DNA of 64,000 nucleotides, from positions 646,298-710,297 of the forward strand of contig NZ_BCQT01000010.1 of NCBI RefSeq assembly GCF_001552215.1, written 5' to 3'. Positions 17,387-24,848 of this stretch are shown piece by piece. How positions within the stretch are numbered: position 1 is the stretch's first letter; each line of letters begins with the position of its first letter. The notes under the pieces are model-generated. The model did not search any database. It was not told the origin of the DNA and saw only the letters and a list, made by a program, of their open reading frames with translations. The DNA comes from Actinomadura macra NBRC 14102. GTDB lineage: Bacteria; Actinomycetota; Actinomycetes; Streptosporangiales; Streptosporangiaceae. The position numbers and the translations under genes were made by a program.

Positions 17387-18967
17387 GTGCCGCGGACGTG
17401 GGTCCGTAACACCGTGGACAAGCCCGTCACCGCCGCCCGCCGCCTGGCCCCCGCCGGCCGCCGGGTCCGCGCCGTCCTCACCGGCCGATGGGCGAGACTC
17501 GCCCTCGTCCTGGCCGTGGGCGCCGCCGGCGGCTACGCGGGTCTGCTCCTCGGCGGCCACGCCACGACCCCCGTCGGCCCCACCGACGTCCAGCTCGCGC
17601 TCACCCCGTCCTGGGGCGGCGGCACCACCCTCAAGCTCCCCCCACTCGGCGCCCTGCACCTCGACACCCACTGGGGCCCGATCTCCCTTGAGGCCCGCGT
17701 CATCGACCTGCGTCCGGACGAGGCCCGCAAGCTGATCGAGAACGACGCCGAACTCGACCGCGTCACCGACCAGATCGCCGAGCAGATGCGGCACGGCGTG
17801 ACCGTCATGCTCGCCCGCGCCCTCGCTCTCTCCCTGCTCCTCGCCTTCCTGACGACCCTGGTCCTCTTCCGCTCCTGGCGCCGCGCGCTCCTCGGCCTCG
17901 CCGCGTCCGCGACGGGCCTCGTCGCCCTCACCCTCACGGGCCTGCTCACCTTCAACCCCCAATCCGTCGCCGAGCCCCGCTACACCGGCCTGCTCGCCAA
18001 CGCCCCCCAGGTCGTCGGCGACGCCCAGAGCGTCGCCGCCCGCTTCTCCGTCTACCGCGCCCAGCTCGCCCACCTCGTCGGCAACGTCTCCAAGCTGTAC
18101 GCCGCGACCTCCACCCTCCCGACCTACGAACCCGACCCGTCCACCCTCCGCGTCCTGCACGTCTCCGACATCCACATCAACCCCGCCGCCTGGAACGTGA
18201 TCCGCTCCGTCAGCGCCCAGTTCCAGGCCGACCTGATCATCGACAGCGGCGACCTCATGGACCACGGCACCAAGGCCGAGGACAAGTTCGCCAACGCCAT
18301 CTCCGACCTCAAGGTCCCCTACGTCTACGTCCGCGGGAACCACGACTCCCAGGGCACACAGAAGGCCGTCGCCCGGCAGAAGAACGCCATCGTCCTGGAC
18401 GACACCACCCGAGACATCGAGGGCCTGCGCATCTACGGCGTCGGAGACCCCCGCTACACCCCCGACAAGAGCACCCGCGACGACTTCGTCGGCGCCGACC
18501 AGCTCCGCGCCGAAGGCCTCACCCTCGCCGACAAACTCCGCAAGACCGGCAAGCTCCCCGACATCGTCGTGGCCCACGACCCCGCGGAGAGCGAGGCGTT
18601 CTCCGGCATCACCCCGCTGATCCTGTCCGGCCACGCCCACAGCCGCTCCACCAAACTCCTGCCCACCGGCACCCGCCTGTTCGTCCAGGGCTCCACCGGC
18701 GGCGCCGGCCTCCGCGGCCTCGAACGCGAACAGCCCACCCCCATCGAGCTGTCCGTCTTGTACTTCAGCCGCGCCACCCACCGCCTCCAGGGCTGGGACG
18801 ACCTCCGCCTCGGCGGCCTCGGCCTCACCTCCGCCCAGATCGAACGCCACCTCGAACCCGACCCCGACCGCCCCATCAAGCCCCCACCCCCCTCTCCGCC
18901 CCCGACCCCCACGTCCCCTTTCCCGTCCGGCGAGCCCCCGACCAGCACCTCCCCGCGCCGCCGCTAA
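17387..18967 (+). CDS. membrane-anchored metallophosphoesterase
   Basis: This 526-residue protein has a Cys-free N-terminal membrane helix (about 30-55) and two further helices (about 140-190). A calcineurin-like phosphoesterase domain from residue 255 carries all five metal motifs: HVSDIH (258-263), DSGD (286-289), GNHD (317-320), VAHD and GHAH (415-418). The tail is Pro-rich. The catalytic domain probably lies outside the membrane; the substrate is unknown. I set the start at GTG 17387 because AAGGAG at 17375-17380 lies 6 nt upstream. The stop overlaps the last codon of the convergent int1 frame. Confidence 0.86.
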   Translation: MPRTWVRNTVDKPVTAARRLAPAGRRVRAVLTGRWARLALVLAVGAAGGYAGLLLGGHATTPVGPTDVQLALTPSWGGGTTLKLPPLGALHLDTHWGPISLEARVIDLRPDEARKLIENDAELDRVTDQIAEQMRHGVTVMLARALALSLLLAFLTTLVLFRSWRRALLGLAASATGLVALTLTGLLTFNPQSVAEPRYTGLLANAPQVVGDAQSVAARFSVYRAQLAHLVGNVSKLYAATSTLPTYEPDPSTLRVLHVSDIHINPAAWNVIRSVSAQFQADLIIDSGDLMDHGTKAEDKFANAISDLKVPYVYVRGNHDSQGTQKAVARQKNAIVLDDTTRDIEGLRIYGVGDPRYTPDKSTRDDFVGADQLRAEGLTLADKLRKTGKLPDIVVAHDPAESEAFSGITPLILSGHAHSRSTKLLPTGTRLFVQGSTGGAGLRGLEREQPTPIELSVLYFSRATHRLQGWDDLRLGGLGLTSAQIERHLEPDPDRPIKPPPPSPPPTPTSPFPSGEPPTSTSPRRR

Positions 18968-20937
18968 CCGTTTACCCGCGACCCCCTGTTGTCCCCTACA
19001 CTTGACCAGGTTGAGTGGCGGTCACCCCGCCACCACGGGCCCCCTTCGTCTAGCGGCCTAGGACGCCGCCCTTTCAAGGCGGTAGCGCCGGTTCGAATCC
19101 GGTAGGGGGTACACACGGAACCGGCTTGACCGGAACCGACCACCACGTTCGCGACATCCCGCTGCATATCGACGATTTCGGACGTGATTGTCACCTCGCA
19201 TTTCACGAGGCGCTTCTCCCGGTCATGGTGCATCTTCAACCCGAAGACATCCAGCAGCCGCCGCAGCGTCGGCTCGGGAAGTAGTTCCAGGTCGACCGGA
19301 CCGCTCGGCAGCAGATCCAGCAGTTCGGGCGCCGGGCGGACGGGCGCCGCCTCCTGGAGTTCCCGCAGCCTGCCGTGCTCCGCCTTCAGATCGGCGGCGA
19401 TCTCGGCGGCGCGCTCGTTGACCCGCTGAACGAGCGCCGGGGTCGGCTCCTCCAGATTCTCCAGCGGATCGAGTACACGCGCTTGCCGCCGGCCCAGGTC
19501 CTTGATCTTGGCTTTGGCCATCGCGACCTGCGTCTCATGCTCATCCAGGTGATCATCGTCGAGCCGAGCGAGAAGCACCTGCAAACGTTCGCGGCGGTGG
19601 GCGCCGAAGATCTCACGGTTGAAGAACTCGTTCAGCCCCTCCATCAGCGGTTTCTCCCGCACCCTGATCACGGCGGGATGCCCTTCGGGCAGGTAGGAGC
19701 GCTTCGGGCTGCAAACGTAGTAGGTGTTGCCGGAGTCCTCCTTGCCGAACATCCGCCGCCCACACAGGCCGCACGTCATGTAGGACCTCAACACAAAGGT
19801 CCGCCGAGGCTTCTCGGGCTTGCTCCGACCACTTGGGCAACCACGGGCCCGCGCGTTGTCGCGGGCGACCCGTTGCGCCTCGGTGAAGACCTCGATCGTC
19901 ACCAGGCCAGGGTGGGTTGGCTCCCCAGACCACACCCACACCTCGGGCGGGTTGCTTCTCCCACCCGCCGAAGAGGTCGCTTTGCGATTCCACACCATGT
20001 AGCCGGTGTACTTGGGATTGCACAGGACGTCGCGGACCGAGGAGTAGGTCCACCTGCCCACCGTCCGGGACTTGGCCGTGGCGACCGGTGCCGGATTCCG
20101 CTCCAGATCGGTGTTCAGACGGTCAGCGATCTCCTGGTACCCCACACGTTCACCGATCCGAATCTCGAAGATCGCCTGGACGACCGGTCCCCGCACCTCG
20201 TCGGGAATCAGCACGTGTTTGGTGGCTCCCTGTTCTCGACGCGCCGCCACCGGGTGAGGGACCTTCTTGGCCGCGTATCCGTAGGGTGGCCGCCCGACGT
20301 TGAAGCCCTGCCGGGTGTGGACCTCGAACCCGCCCCAGGACTTCTCCAGCATCTCCAGGACATACCACTCGGCAACACCCTGCTTGACGCGCCGGGTCAA
20401 CACCTGCGACGAGCGCTTACCGCCGAGGCTGATCGGTTCATCGGCTGCCCACAGCGGGATGCCGACCTGCTCCAACCGGTTCTCGATCTGGGTTCCGACA
20501 TAGGTGCGGCGCGCGATCCGGTCGACGGACTCGCAGATCACCGCATCGAATCGCCGGTCAGGCTGGGTCGCCTCAAGTAGCAGGTCCTGGATGCCGCCAT
20601 CGCGCGGCACGGGGATGTTGAAGCGCTCGTGCCCGCGCCCGAATCCCCGCGCGTCGAGATCCTTGCGCCCCGACTCGATGTCATAGAAGTGCGCGACGAT
20701 CACGGCCTGTCCAGGAAGCGCCGTGTGCAGCGCGGTCTGGCTACTGGCGAGCTGACGCGGCAGCGACAGGGTCGGGTCCTGCTTGTCCTCGGTCGAGGTC
20801 CGCCCCGCGAACGCCACCCGCAGCGGCCCCGACAACCGGAGGCCACCACCCGGACCGGTCAGACCTCGGGAACGGACGCTTCGCGATCCCGCCGCGAACA
20901 CCTCGATAGGGACTGGGCTTCCTGATTGCTCCACCAC
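18964..20937 (-). CDS. int: large serine recombinase (integrase of element A)
   Basis: The 657-residue protein has a resolvase catalytic domain with nucleophile Ser48 in AGRTSTEDKQ, then SLPRQL and CESVDRIARRTYVGTQ. The recombinase domain follows (GRPPYGYAAKKVPH, SVRDVLCNPKYTGYMVWNRK). After it come a zinc ribbon (CGLCGRRM, then YYVC) and a long coiled coil. The start is GTG 20937, with AAGGAGG at 20945-20951. A tRNA-adjacent position indicates it integrates element A. It is roughly 80% identical by eye to the integrase at 36430-38346. The last 35 or so codons after CTPY run antisense through the tRNA gene, so this tail is host-encoded and differs from the tail it would have in the excised circle. 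Confidence 0.93.
   Translation of the reverse strand: MVEQSGSPVPIEVFAAGSRSVRSRGLTGPGGGLRLSGPLRVAFAGRTSTEDKQDPTLSLPRQLASSQTALHTALPGQAVIVAHFYDIESGRKDLDARGFGRGHERFNIPVPRDGGIQDLLLEATQPDRRFDAVICESVDRIARRTYVGTQIENRLEQVGIPLWAADEPISLGGKRSSQVLTRRVKQGVAEWYVLEMLEKSWGGFEVHTRQGFNVGRPPYGYAAKKVPHPVAARREQGATKHVLIPDEVRGPVVQAIFEIRIGERVGYQEIADRLNTDLERNPAPVATAKSRTVGRWTYSSVRDVLCNPKYTGYMVWNRKATSSAGGRSNPPEVWVWSGEPTHPGLVTIEVFTEAQRVARDNARARGCPSGRSKPEKPRRTFVLRSYMTCGLCGRRMFGKEDSGNTYYVCSPKRSYLPEGHPAVIRVREKPLMEGLNEFFNREIFGAHRRERLQVLLARLDDDHLDEHETQVAMAKAKIKDLGRRQARVLDPLENLEEPTPALVQRVNERAAEIAADLKAEHGRLRELQEAAPVRPAPELLDLLPSGPVDLELLPEPTLRRLLDVFGLKMHHDREKRLVKCEVTITSEIVDMQRDVANVVVGSGQAGSVCTPYRIRTGATALKGRRPRPLDEGGPWWRGDRHSTWSSVGDNRGSRVNG
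19039..19111 (+). tRNA. tRNA-Glu (anticodon UUC)
   Basis: The 73-nt cloverleaf is complete. Acceptor arms are GCCCCCT/AGGGGGT with a closing G-U pair. The D-arm GTCTAGCGGCCTAGGAC is followed by an anticodon stem CCGCC/GGCGG with loop CTTTCAA (anticodon TTC). The T-arm loop is TTCGAAT. It aligns almost base for base with bacterial tRNA-Glu. CCA is not encoded. The last ten bases coincide with the integration core, so the 3' acceptor half is supplied by element DNA without loss of function. A TACACT -10-like box lies at 18997-19002. Confidence 0.96.
19102..19112. repeat. left attachment core (att) of element A at the tRNA-Glu 3' end
   Basis: GTAGGGGGTAC covers the tRNA T-stem/acceptor junction to one base past the tRNA. 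The same 11 bp recur at 36505-36515. Both copies sit at the 3' end of a serine integrase gene and encode the same Thr-Pro-Tyr in the same frame. That is what is expected of attL and an internal att site of tandem elements. Boundaries of a serine-integrase site normally extend further with imperfect arms. Confidence 0.7.
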
Positions 20938-21071
20938 GTGAGTGCCTCCTTGATTAGGCGTGCCTGGGCTCGGGCTAGTTGTTCCTGGACGGACGGGTCC
21001 GCCGGGACCAGTCGCCAGGTCAGCGTCGGCTGCTCGCCATCGCTCCGCGATTGCTTGCGCGGCCCGGTCAC
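20859..21071 (-). CDS. conserved small protein overlapping the int1 start
   Basis: This 70-residue frame starts at GTG 21071 and overlaps the integrase start by 79 nt. Its core, QPTLTWRLVPADPSVQ plus QLARAQ and LTWW, is shared with the protein at 38268-38489, which sits in the same place before int2. About three quarters of a 36-residue block are identical by eye. The conserved block ends where the integrase begins. A GTGA overlap joins it to the frame upstream (21068-21071). No DNA-binding fold is recognised. A directionality factor or an integrase-dosage regulator are inferences from position. Confidence 0.7.
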   Translation of the reverse strand: MTGPRKQSRSDGEQPTLTWRLVPADPSVQEQLARAQARLIKEALTWWSNQEAQSLSRCSRRDREASVPEV

Positions 21072-21430
21072 CGTGTCCCCGGCCGCCGGGCGTTGGCGCT
21101 GGTGGTCGCGGTGTCAAGCCGGTCCGGGTATGACCGCACACCTCTGCCATGAAGATCAAGTCCGGACACCTCGCTGCCCACGGGACCGGTCTCGTCCGCA
21201 CGGGAGAAGAACAGGAGATCCTCGTGGGCGGTGGCCATGGCGGGGATGCCGTGTTCGCGGTGGTCGCAGATTCTGGTGAGCGCGGCGCGGCGGGCTGGTG
21301 CCGGGCGTGGCTGGGCGGTGGGTTGGGTGGGCTTGCCGGTGGTGTCGTCGGGGCATAGCCAGACGGTCAGCGGCAGGAGTTGTCGTGCGTGGGTGGCGGG
21401 TGTCGGAGCCGGTCCGTTGGTGCTGTTCAT
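21068..21430 (-). pseudogene. composite remnant of the methyltransferase operon
   Basis: A 120-codon open frame looks like fused ends of three genes that are separate in element B. Residues 17-57 (LLPLTVWLC to TRIC) match the N-terminus of the protein at 39789-40724 (MVPLTVWLC, TKIC). Residues 60-78 (HGIPAMATAHEDLLFFSRA) match the C-terminus of the methyltransferase at 38911-39792 (NPACATAHEDLLIFQRA). The last part resembles the end of the zinc-finger gene at 38486-38914, less clearly. The start codon and upstream motif are kept. Two in-frame deletions explain this most simply. The product, if made, has no methyltransferase core. Confidence 0.65.
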
Positions 21431-21433
21431 AGT

Positions 21434-21455
21434 GGGTGACCCGTGATGGTCACCC
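21434..21455. promoter_or_regulatory. inverted repeat just upstream of the int1-operon start codon
   Basis: GGGTGAC and GTCACCC (7 bp each, 8-nt spacer) lie 3 nt before the ATG at 21430. This position could hide the ribosome site or bind a repressor. The left half plus flank, GGGTGACCCG, is retained at 40730-40739 before the matching gene of element B, but the second arm is not. Confidence 0.5.
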
Positions 21456-21893
21456 GGTCCCCTGTCTCACTAAGTAAAAGACCCAACGCGTCGACGATTT
21501 GGACAACGAAGGTCTCTCACCTCTCACCCGGTCACACCACCGGCGAAGGTCACGCGACGGGAAGGCGCGACAGCGGGAGTCCGAGCAGCCGTGATCACGA
21601 CGGCCGCAGGAGGGACATCTCAGCTGTGAGGTGGTCCCGCAAGAGGACGCTCCACAGTTTTGATCACCCTTTGCGCGTTCACGCTCCGCCCCCGCGTTCA
21701 CACAGGTCACAGCGATTTTGAACACCTGCTGGATCTTGACGATCGAGGCCATCTCAGACGTGCTCATGGTGAACACTTCGCGTTCTGGCGCGGCAGCCGC
21801 GACATCCCATGCCCAGCCGAGTAGGACGAACACCTGGTCATAGGCGTCGCGTTCGGTGTCGTGCGAGGTCGTGCCGGTCGCGTCACCGGACAT
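21450..21893 (-). CDS. hypothetical protein
   Basis: This 147-residue protein starts at ATG 21893 behind a GAGGGAG ribosome site. The N-terminal 70 residues form amphipathic helices (YDQVFVLLGWAWDVAAAAPE, SIVKIQQVFKIAVTCVNAG). The C-terminal half has six cysteines (SSC, CPSCGRRDHGCSDSRC), which could bind zinc, and ends Arg-rich. No counterpart was found in element B. It lies between the winged-helix gene and the integrase operon. The function is unknown. Confidence 0.55.
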   Translation of the reverse strand: MSGDATGTTSHDTERDAYDQVFVLLGWAWDVAAAAPEREVFTMSTSEMASIVKIQQVFKIAVTCVNAGAERERAKGDQNCGASSCGTTSQLRCPSCGRRDHGCSDSRCRAFPSRDLRRWCDRVRGERPSLSKSSTRWVFYLVRQGTG

Positions 21894-21998
21894 GTAGCGT
21901 CTCCCTCGTCATGACCGCCTCTTTCACGTTGGGGTGGGGTCGTGAGACCCGGGTCATGACGGGGCGGACGGGCCCTGACCCGTCCACCCCGCCTACGG

Positions 21999-22991
21999 TC
22001 ACTCCGTGGTGTTGGCGACGTCGCCGGTTTCGGTGGTGGCCGGGTTGGCGGCGCGGAACCGGCGGGGGCGCTCACAGGTCAGGACGGCCTCGCCGCACCC
22101 GACGAGGGTGTCGAGCGCGTTAGCGATGGCGCCGGATGACCGGTCCAGGACTTTGGCGATCTCGCCGGGCGTGAATTCTTTGTCCGGGTAGGTGCTCAGA
22201 TGTCCGGCGACCAGGGGCCGCAGCGGCGACGGGGCGCTACGGTCTCCGGTCGCGCGCGCCGTGCGCGTCCCGGTGCCGCGTTGGGTGCGGCGGACGCTAC
22301 CGGCGTAGCGCGCTATGTCCTCCATGCCGCGCGTGATTCGCTCGTCGTCGTCAGCCGCTATCGCGGCGAGGGTGGTGGTGACCGTGCCCAGCAGGTCGGT
22401 GAGGATCACGCGCGCGGTTTCGCGTTGTTCCACCTTGCGGAGTTCGGCGTCGACCCGTGCGCGCCGTTCGGCCTCCTCTTCCTGAGCTTTGCGCAGCGAT
22501 TCGGCCGCCGCTGCCCGCCGGTCGGCCTCGTCCGACAGCACCCGCATGGCGGTCGCGAGGGTGTCCGGTGAGATGACGCCCGTCCCGCTAGTGGCGTCCG
22601 TCCCGGTGGTGGCGTCCGGTGCCGTTGGGGCGTCGGTGCCGCTGTCGTCCGCCGGGGCGGCCGCGTGGTTGTCGCTGGTGCCGGTGGCGGCCGTGGGGGC
22701 GACCGGGGCCCACACGTCCGGTGTGCGGCCCCGACCGGTGCCCTGACCGGGCGATCGGACGGCGAGCCCGGCGTCCGCAAACGCCGTCAGGGCTTTGGTC
22801 ACGGTCGCGCGGCTGACCCCGGACGCCTCAGCCAACGCCGCCACCGTCACACCGTCCGGCGCGGCGTTCAGCGCGTCCCACACGGCCTCAGCCGCCCCGG
22901 TCGGACGTCCCCCCGCCGCGCCGTCCGTCGCACTGTCCGCCGGGGCGGTGGTGGCCGTTCCTGCGGTCACGGTGGTGTTGATGTTCGCCAT
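21999..22991 (-). CDS. double winged-helix DNA-binding protein of element A
   Basis: This 330-residue protein has a winged-helix domain at both ends. The N-terminal one (about 33-80) reads VWDALNAAPDG, then LAEASGVSRATVTKALTAF. The C-terminal one (about 262-315) reads FTPGEIAKVLDRSSGAIANA, then CERPRRF. The middle is an acidic linker and a coiled coil (155-205). Both ends match the protein at 55571-56479 in element B. I set the start at ATG 22991, with GGAGG 8 nt upstream; an upstream GTG is in frame. It is likely a DNA-binding regulator or partition-like factor of the element. The C-terminal domain also resembles the N-terminus of the MoxR-like protein at 54268. Confidence 0.75.
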   Translation of the reverse strand: MANINTTVTAGTATTAPADSATDGAAGGRPTGAAEAVWDALNAAPDGVTVAALAEASGVSRATVTKALTAFADAGLAVRSPGQGTGRGRTPDVWAPVAPTAATGTSDNHAAAPADDSGTDAPTAPDATTGTDATSGTGVISPDTLATAMRVLSDEADRRAAAAESLRKAQEEEAERRARVDAELRKVEQRETARVILTDLLGTVTTTLAAIAADDDERITRGMEDIARYAGSVRRTQRGTGTRTARATGDRSAPSPLRPLVAGHLSTYPDKEFTPGEIAKVLDRSSGAIANALDTLVGCGEAVLTCERPRRFRAANPATTETGDVANTTE

Positions 22992-23673
22992 TTTCACTAC
23001 CTCCAGAATGGCGGCCGAATTGGGCGGGACTTTCCCGCCCGGCGTCGTCCGCCATCACGACCATTTCTCGACCGTGCGGCGAAAGCAACACGGAGCGCCG
23101 ACCAATTGCGTCACCGTAACGGCTGAACAGACTTACCTCGGTAAACATTAATTTAATGATCGGGCCAAGTTCGGCTACCGCTACGGGTGCGGGCATTCCG
23201 AGTCGCCAGCCCATCATGCTCGCGCGTTCCGGATTCACCCTGTCGCGGCGATCTCGACTCGGACGGTGCGGCGCGTGTGCCTCGCTCCACCTTCAGACGA
23301 GACAATGCCACCGGCACTTATGCTCTCAACAGTTGGCGCGACACAAGGAAAAAGGCCCTTCATGTTGGAAGTCGGTGAATACTTTGGAGCGAGTGATCGG
23401 AGAATGTTTCTTCACACGAACGAACCGACCCTATGTATGTTCCTCTTGAGGGATATCCGGGTGCACCATCGCCCCACCCGAGACGCGCATTGACCTGCGG
23501 CGACATCGGCCAGGACGGGGGGCGCCCATAGGCAACCCCCCGGTTGCTCCCCCGCTCTCGCCCCCGGTTGCCCCCTTGCCTTGACCTCGCGAGTATGCGA
23601 AGGCCCCGCCCGCGTCTAGCCTGATGCGCGGGCGGGGCCTCTTCAGCCTTGGCCTTGAGGGCGGAACCGGCCG
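22992..23673. promoter_or_regulatory. 682-bp non-coding region with an inverted repeat at 23022-23040
   Basis: No convincing gene is seen. A perfect hairpin GGGCGGGA-ctt-TCCCGCCC (23022-23040) lies 30 bp upstream of the winged-helix gene and is a candidate operator or attenuator. A short AT-rich patch (23140-23160, TTAATTTAATGATC) stands out from the GC-rich background and may mark a promoter. The right end holds the terminator listed separately. Confidence 0.5.
23601..23640 (-). terminator. strong hairpin downstream of the RsbW-like gene
   Basis: AGGCCCCGCCCGCG (23601-23614) and CGCGGGCGGGGCCT (23627-23640) form a perfect 14-bp stem with a 12-nt loop, 34 bp past the stop at 23674. There is no T-run, as is usual in actinomycetes. 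A similar GC stem lies at the same place after the paralogous gene in element B (57166-57209). Confidence 0.75.
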
Positions 23674-24180
23674 TTAAGGGCGGGTCGGTCCCACGGCAGG
23701 GAGCTTCTGTATGGCCTCGGGCGGCTTGTCGCGGGGCTGGCCGGTGGAGTCCAGGCCCGCCCAGACGGTGTGGCCTTCGGCCGGGCTTCCGTAGATACCG
23801 AACAGCGTGGCCATTTGCGCGACCGCCCACAGGCCACGCCCACCCTCACTCTCCGACAGCGAGACCTCGCGCGGGTGCTCCCGCACTACGGGATACCCGT
23901 GACCGCCGAGGTCACTGACACCGATGTAAACCAGGTCGCCGACCAGCAACTCGACGGCGAAGCTGCCCTTGTGTTCGCCTGACCGAGTGTGACGCACGGC
24001 ATTGGTGGCCAATTCGGTCACCACGAAACCCACCGTGCTGTCGATCTCGAAATCGGCGAACAGGAACACCGTGAACATCCGCGCGAGCGGAACCTGATCT
24101 GCCCGTCCCGCGAAGACGCGATGCCAGGACTGCGACGTGCTCACCCCTGTGATCGTGGGTTCGAGACTGAGTCTGGGCAT
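23674..24180 (-). CDS. ATP-binding protein, RsbW-like HATPase (element A)
   Basis: This 168-residue GHKL ATPase has an N-box of VTELATNAVRHTRSG (about 54-68), a G1-like segment GVSDLGGHGYP and a G2-box of GRGLWAVAQMA (about 112-122). These match the single-domain anti-sigma-factor-like kinases that are abundant in actinomycetes. No sigma or anti-anti-sigma gene is adjacent. In Streptomyces such ATPases often sit beside XRE regulators in WhiJ/AbaA-type loci, and XRE genes occur in both elements here. It is paralogous to the protein at 57278-57748. Confidence 0.86.
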   Translation of the reverse strand: MPRLSLEPTITGVSTSQSWHRVFAGRADQVPLARMFTVFLFADFEIDSTVGFVVTELATNAVRHTRSGEHKGSFAVELLVGDLVYIGVSDLGGHGYPVVREHPREVSLSESEGGRGLWAVAQMATLFGIYGSPAEGHTVWAGLDSTGQPRDKPPEAIQKLPAVGPTRP

Positions 24181-24848
24181 TCCTTGAATTCCCCCTACCG
24201 GCCGCTCCGTCGCCGCGTTCCCATTAGCGGCGAACCAATCGCAGCGAACCGGCCACCATCAAGGAACAGCTCCAATTGATATGTCAAGCCTACGAATAGA
24301 AGTGTTCCAGGAAGGCGCCTTTGATAGCACGGACGCATAGGTGGACGACAAAGCCGAGGTGACCGGAGCGAACGACCTCGTCAATCACGCAACGGACCGG
24401 TACTCACGGTTCTCTGCCGCAAAGGCGTTGGGCCAGCGAGATGCCAGGGATTAGGGGCGTCGAGCTTGCCATGACATCTGAGGCATCCTTGCTGAAACGG
24501 CGAAGCAGGCGTCGATTTATACACCGCAGAACCGGCGCCGCTCACGAGCACAGACCCCGCGCGGCCTGGCGAGAGTGCATATACGACGACAACCGTCGGA
24601 ACACGCGGACGGTCACTCAGCTGAACCATTCCCGCGTGCGGGGCCGACGAGAGTTCCCGCGCGTGGACCTCCACGACCTCTACGAACCATCCCCGTGGTT
24701 GCGGCCGTGAGAAGTGGAGAACAGTCCCACTGTCGTCCAACAACTCGCAGGGGGCTGACTAGTACCTTCTACAACCAGAACCGAATCCTCGGCGGAGATC
24801 CTTTCTGGGTACGAGCTGTCTTGAACGACGGTAGGCAATCCTGGTGAC
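24181..24848. other. 668-bp stretch without a convincing gene
   Basis: The GC content is lower than in the flanks. One minus-strand frame is listed separately as doubtful. I see no repeats or clear promoters. Confidence 0.4.
24381..24743 (-). CDS. doubtful small hypothetical protein
   Basis: A 120-codon frame starting at TTG has mixed codon quality. The part WFVEVVEVHARELSSA followed by VPTVVVVYALSP looks protein-like, with two short beta-type stretches, and a Cx2C pair (CLRC) follows. There is no Shine-Dalgarno and no recognised family. It may be a decayed gene or chance. Confidence 0.25.
   Translation of the reverse strand: MLDDSGTVLHFSRPQPRGWFVEVVEVHARELSSAPHAGMVQLSDRPRVPTVVVVYALSPGRAGSVLVSGAGSAVYKSTPASPFQQGCLRCHGKLDAPNPWHLAGPTPLRQRTVSTGPLRD

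Noticed and set aside
17018..18850. 610-codon minus-strand frame over the phosphoesterase gene
   Set aside because: Only the last 113 codons are real (metallopeptidase). The rest is an antisense shadow of a gene with all five phosphoesterase motifs.
20938..21201. 5' extension of the int1 frame
   Set aside because: AAGGAGG precedes GTG 20937, and the int2 homologue starts at the equivalent codon.
23360..23830. 156-codon minus-strand frame between the winged-helix and RsbW-like genes
   Set aside because: It is Arg/Gly/Pro-rich, lies over the terminator hairpin and overlaps the RsbW-like gene in another frame.
23674..24180. complete anti-sigma/sigma module
   Set aside because: No sigma factor or STAS-type anti-anti-sigma gene is encoded near either RsbW-like ATPase.
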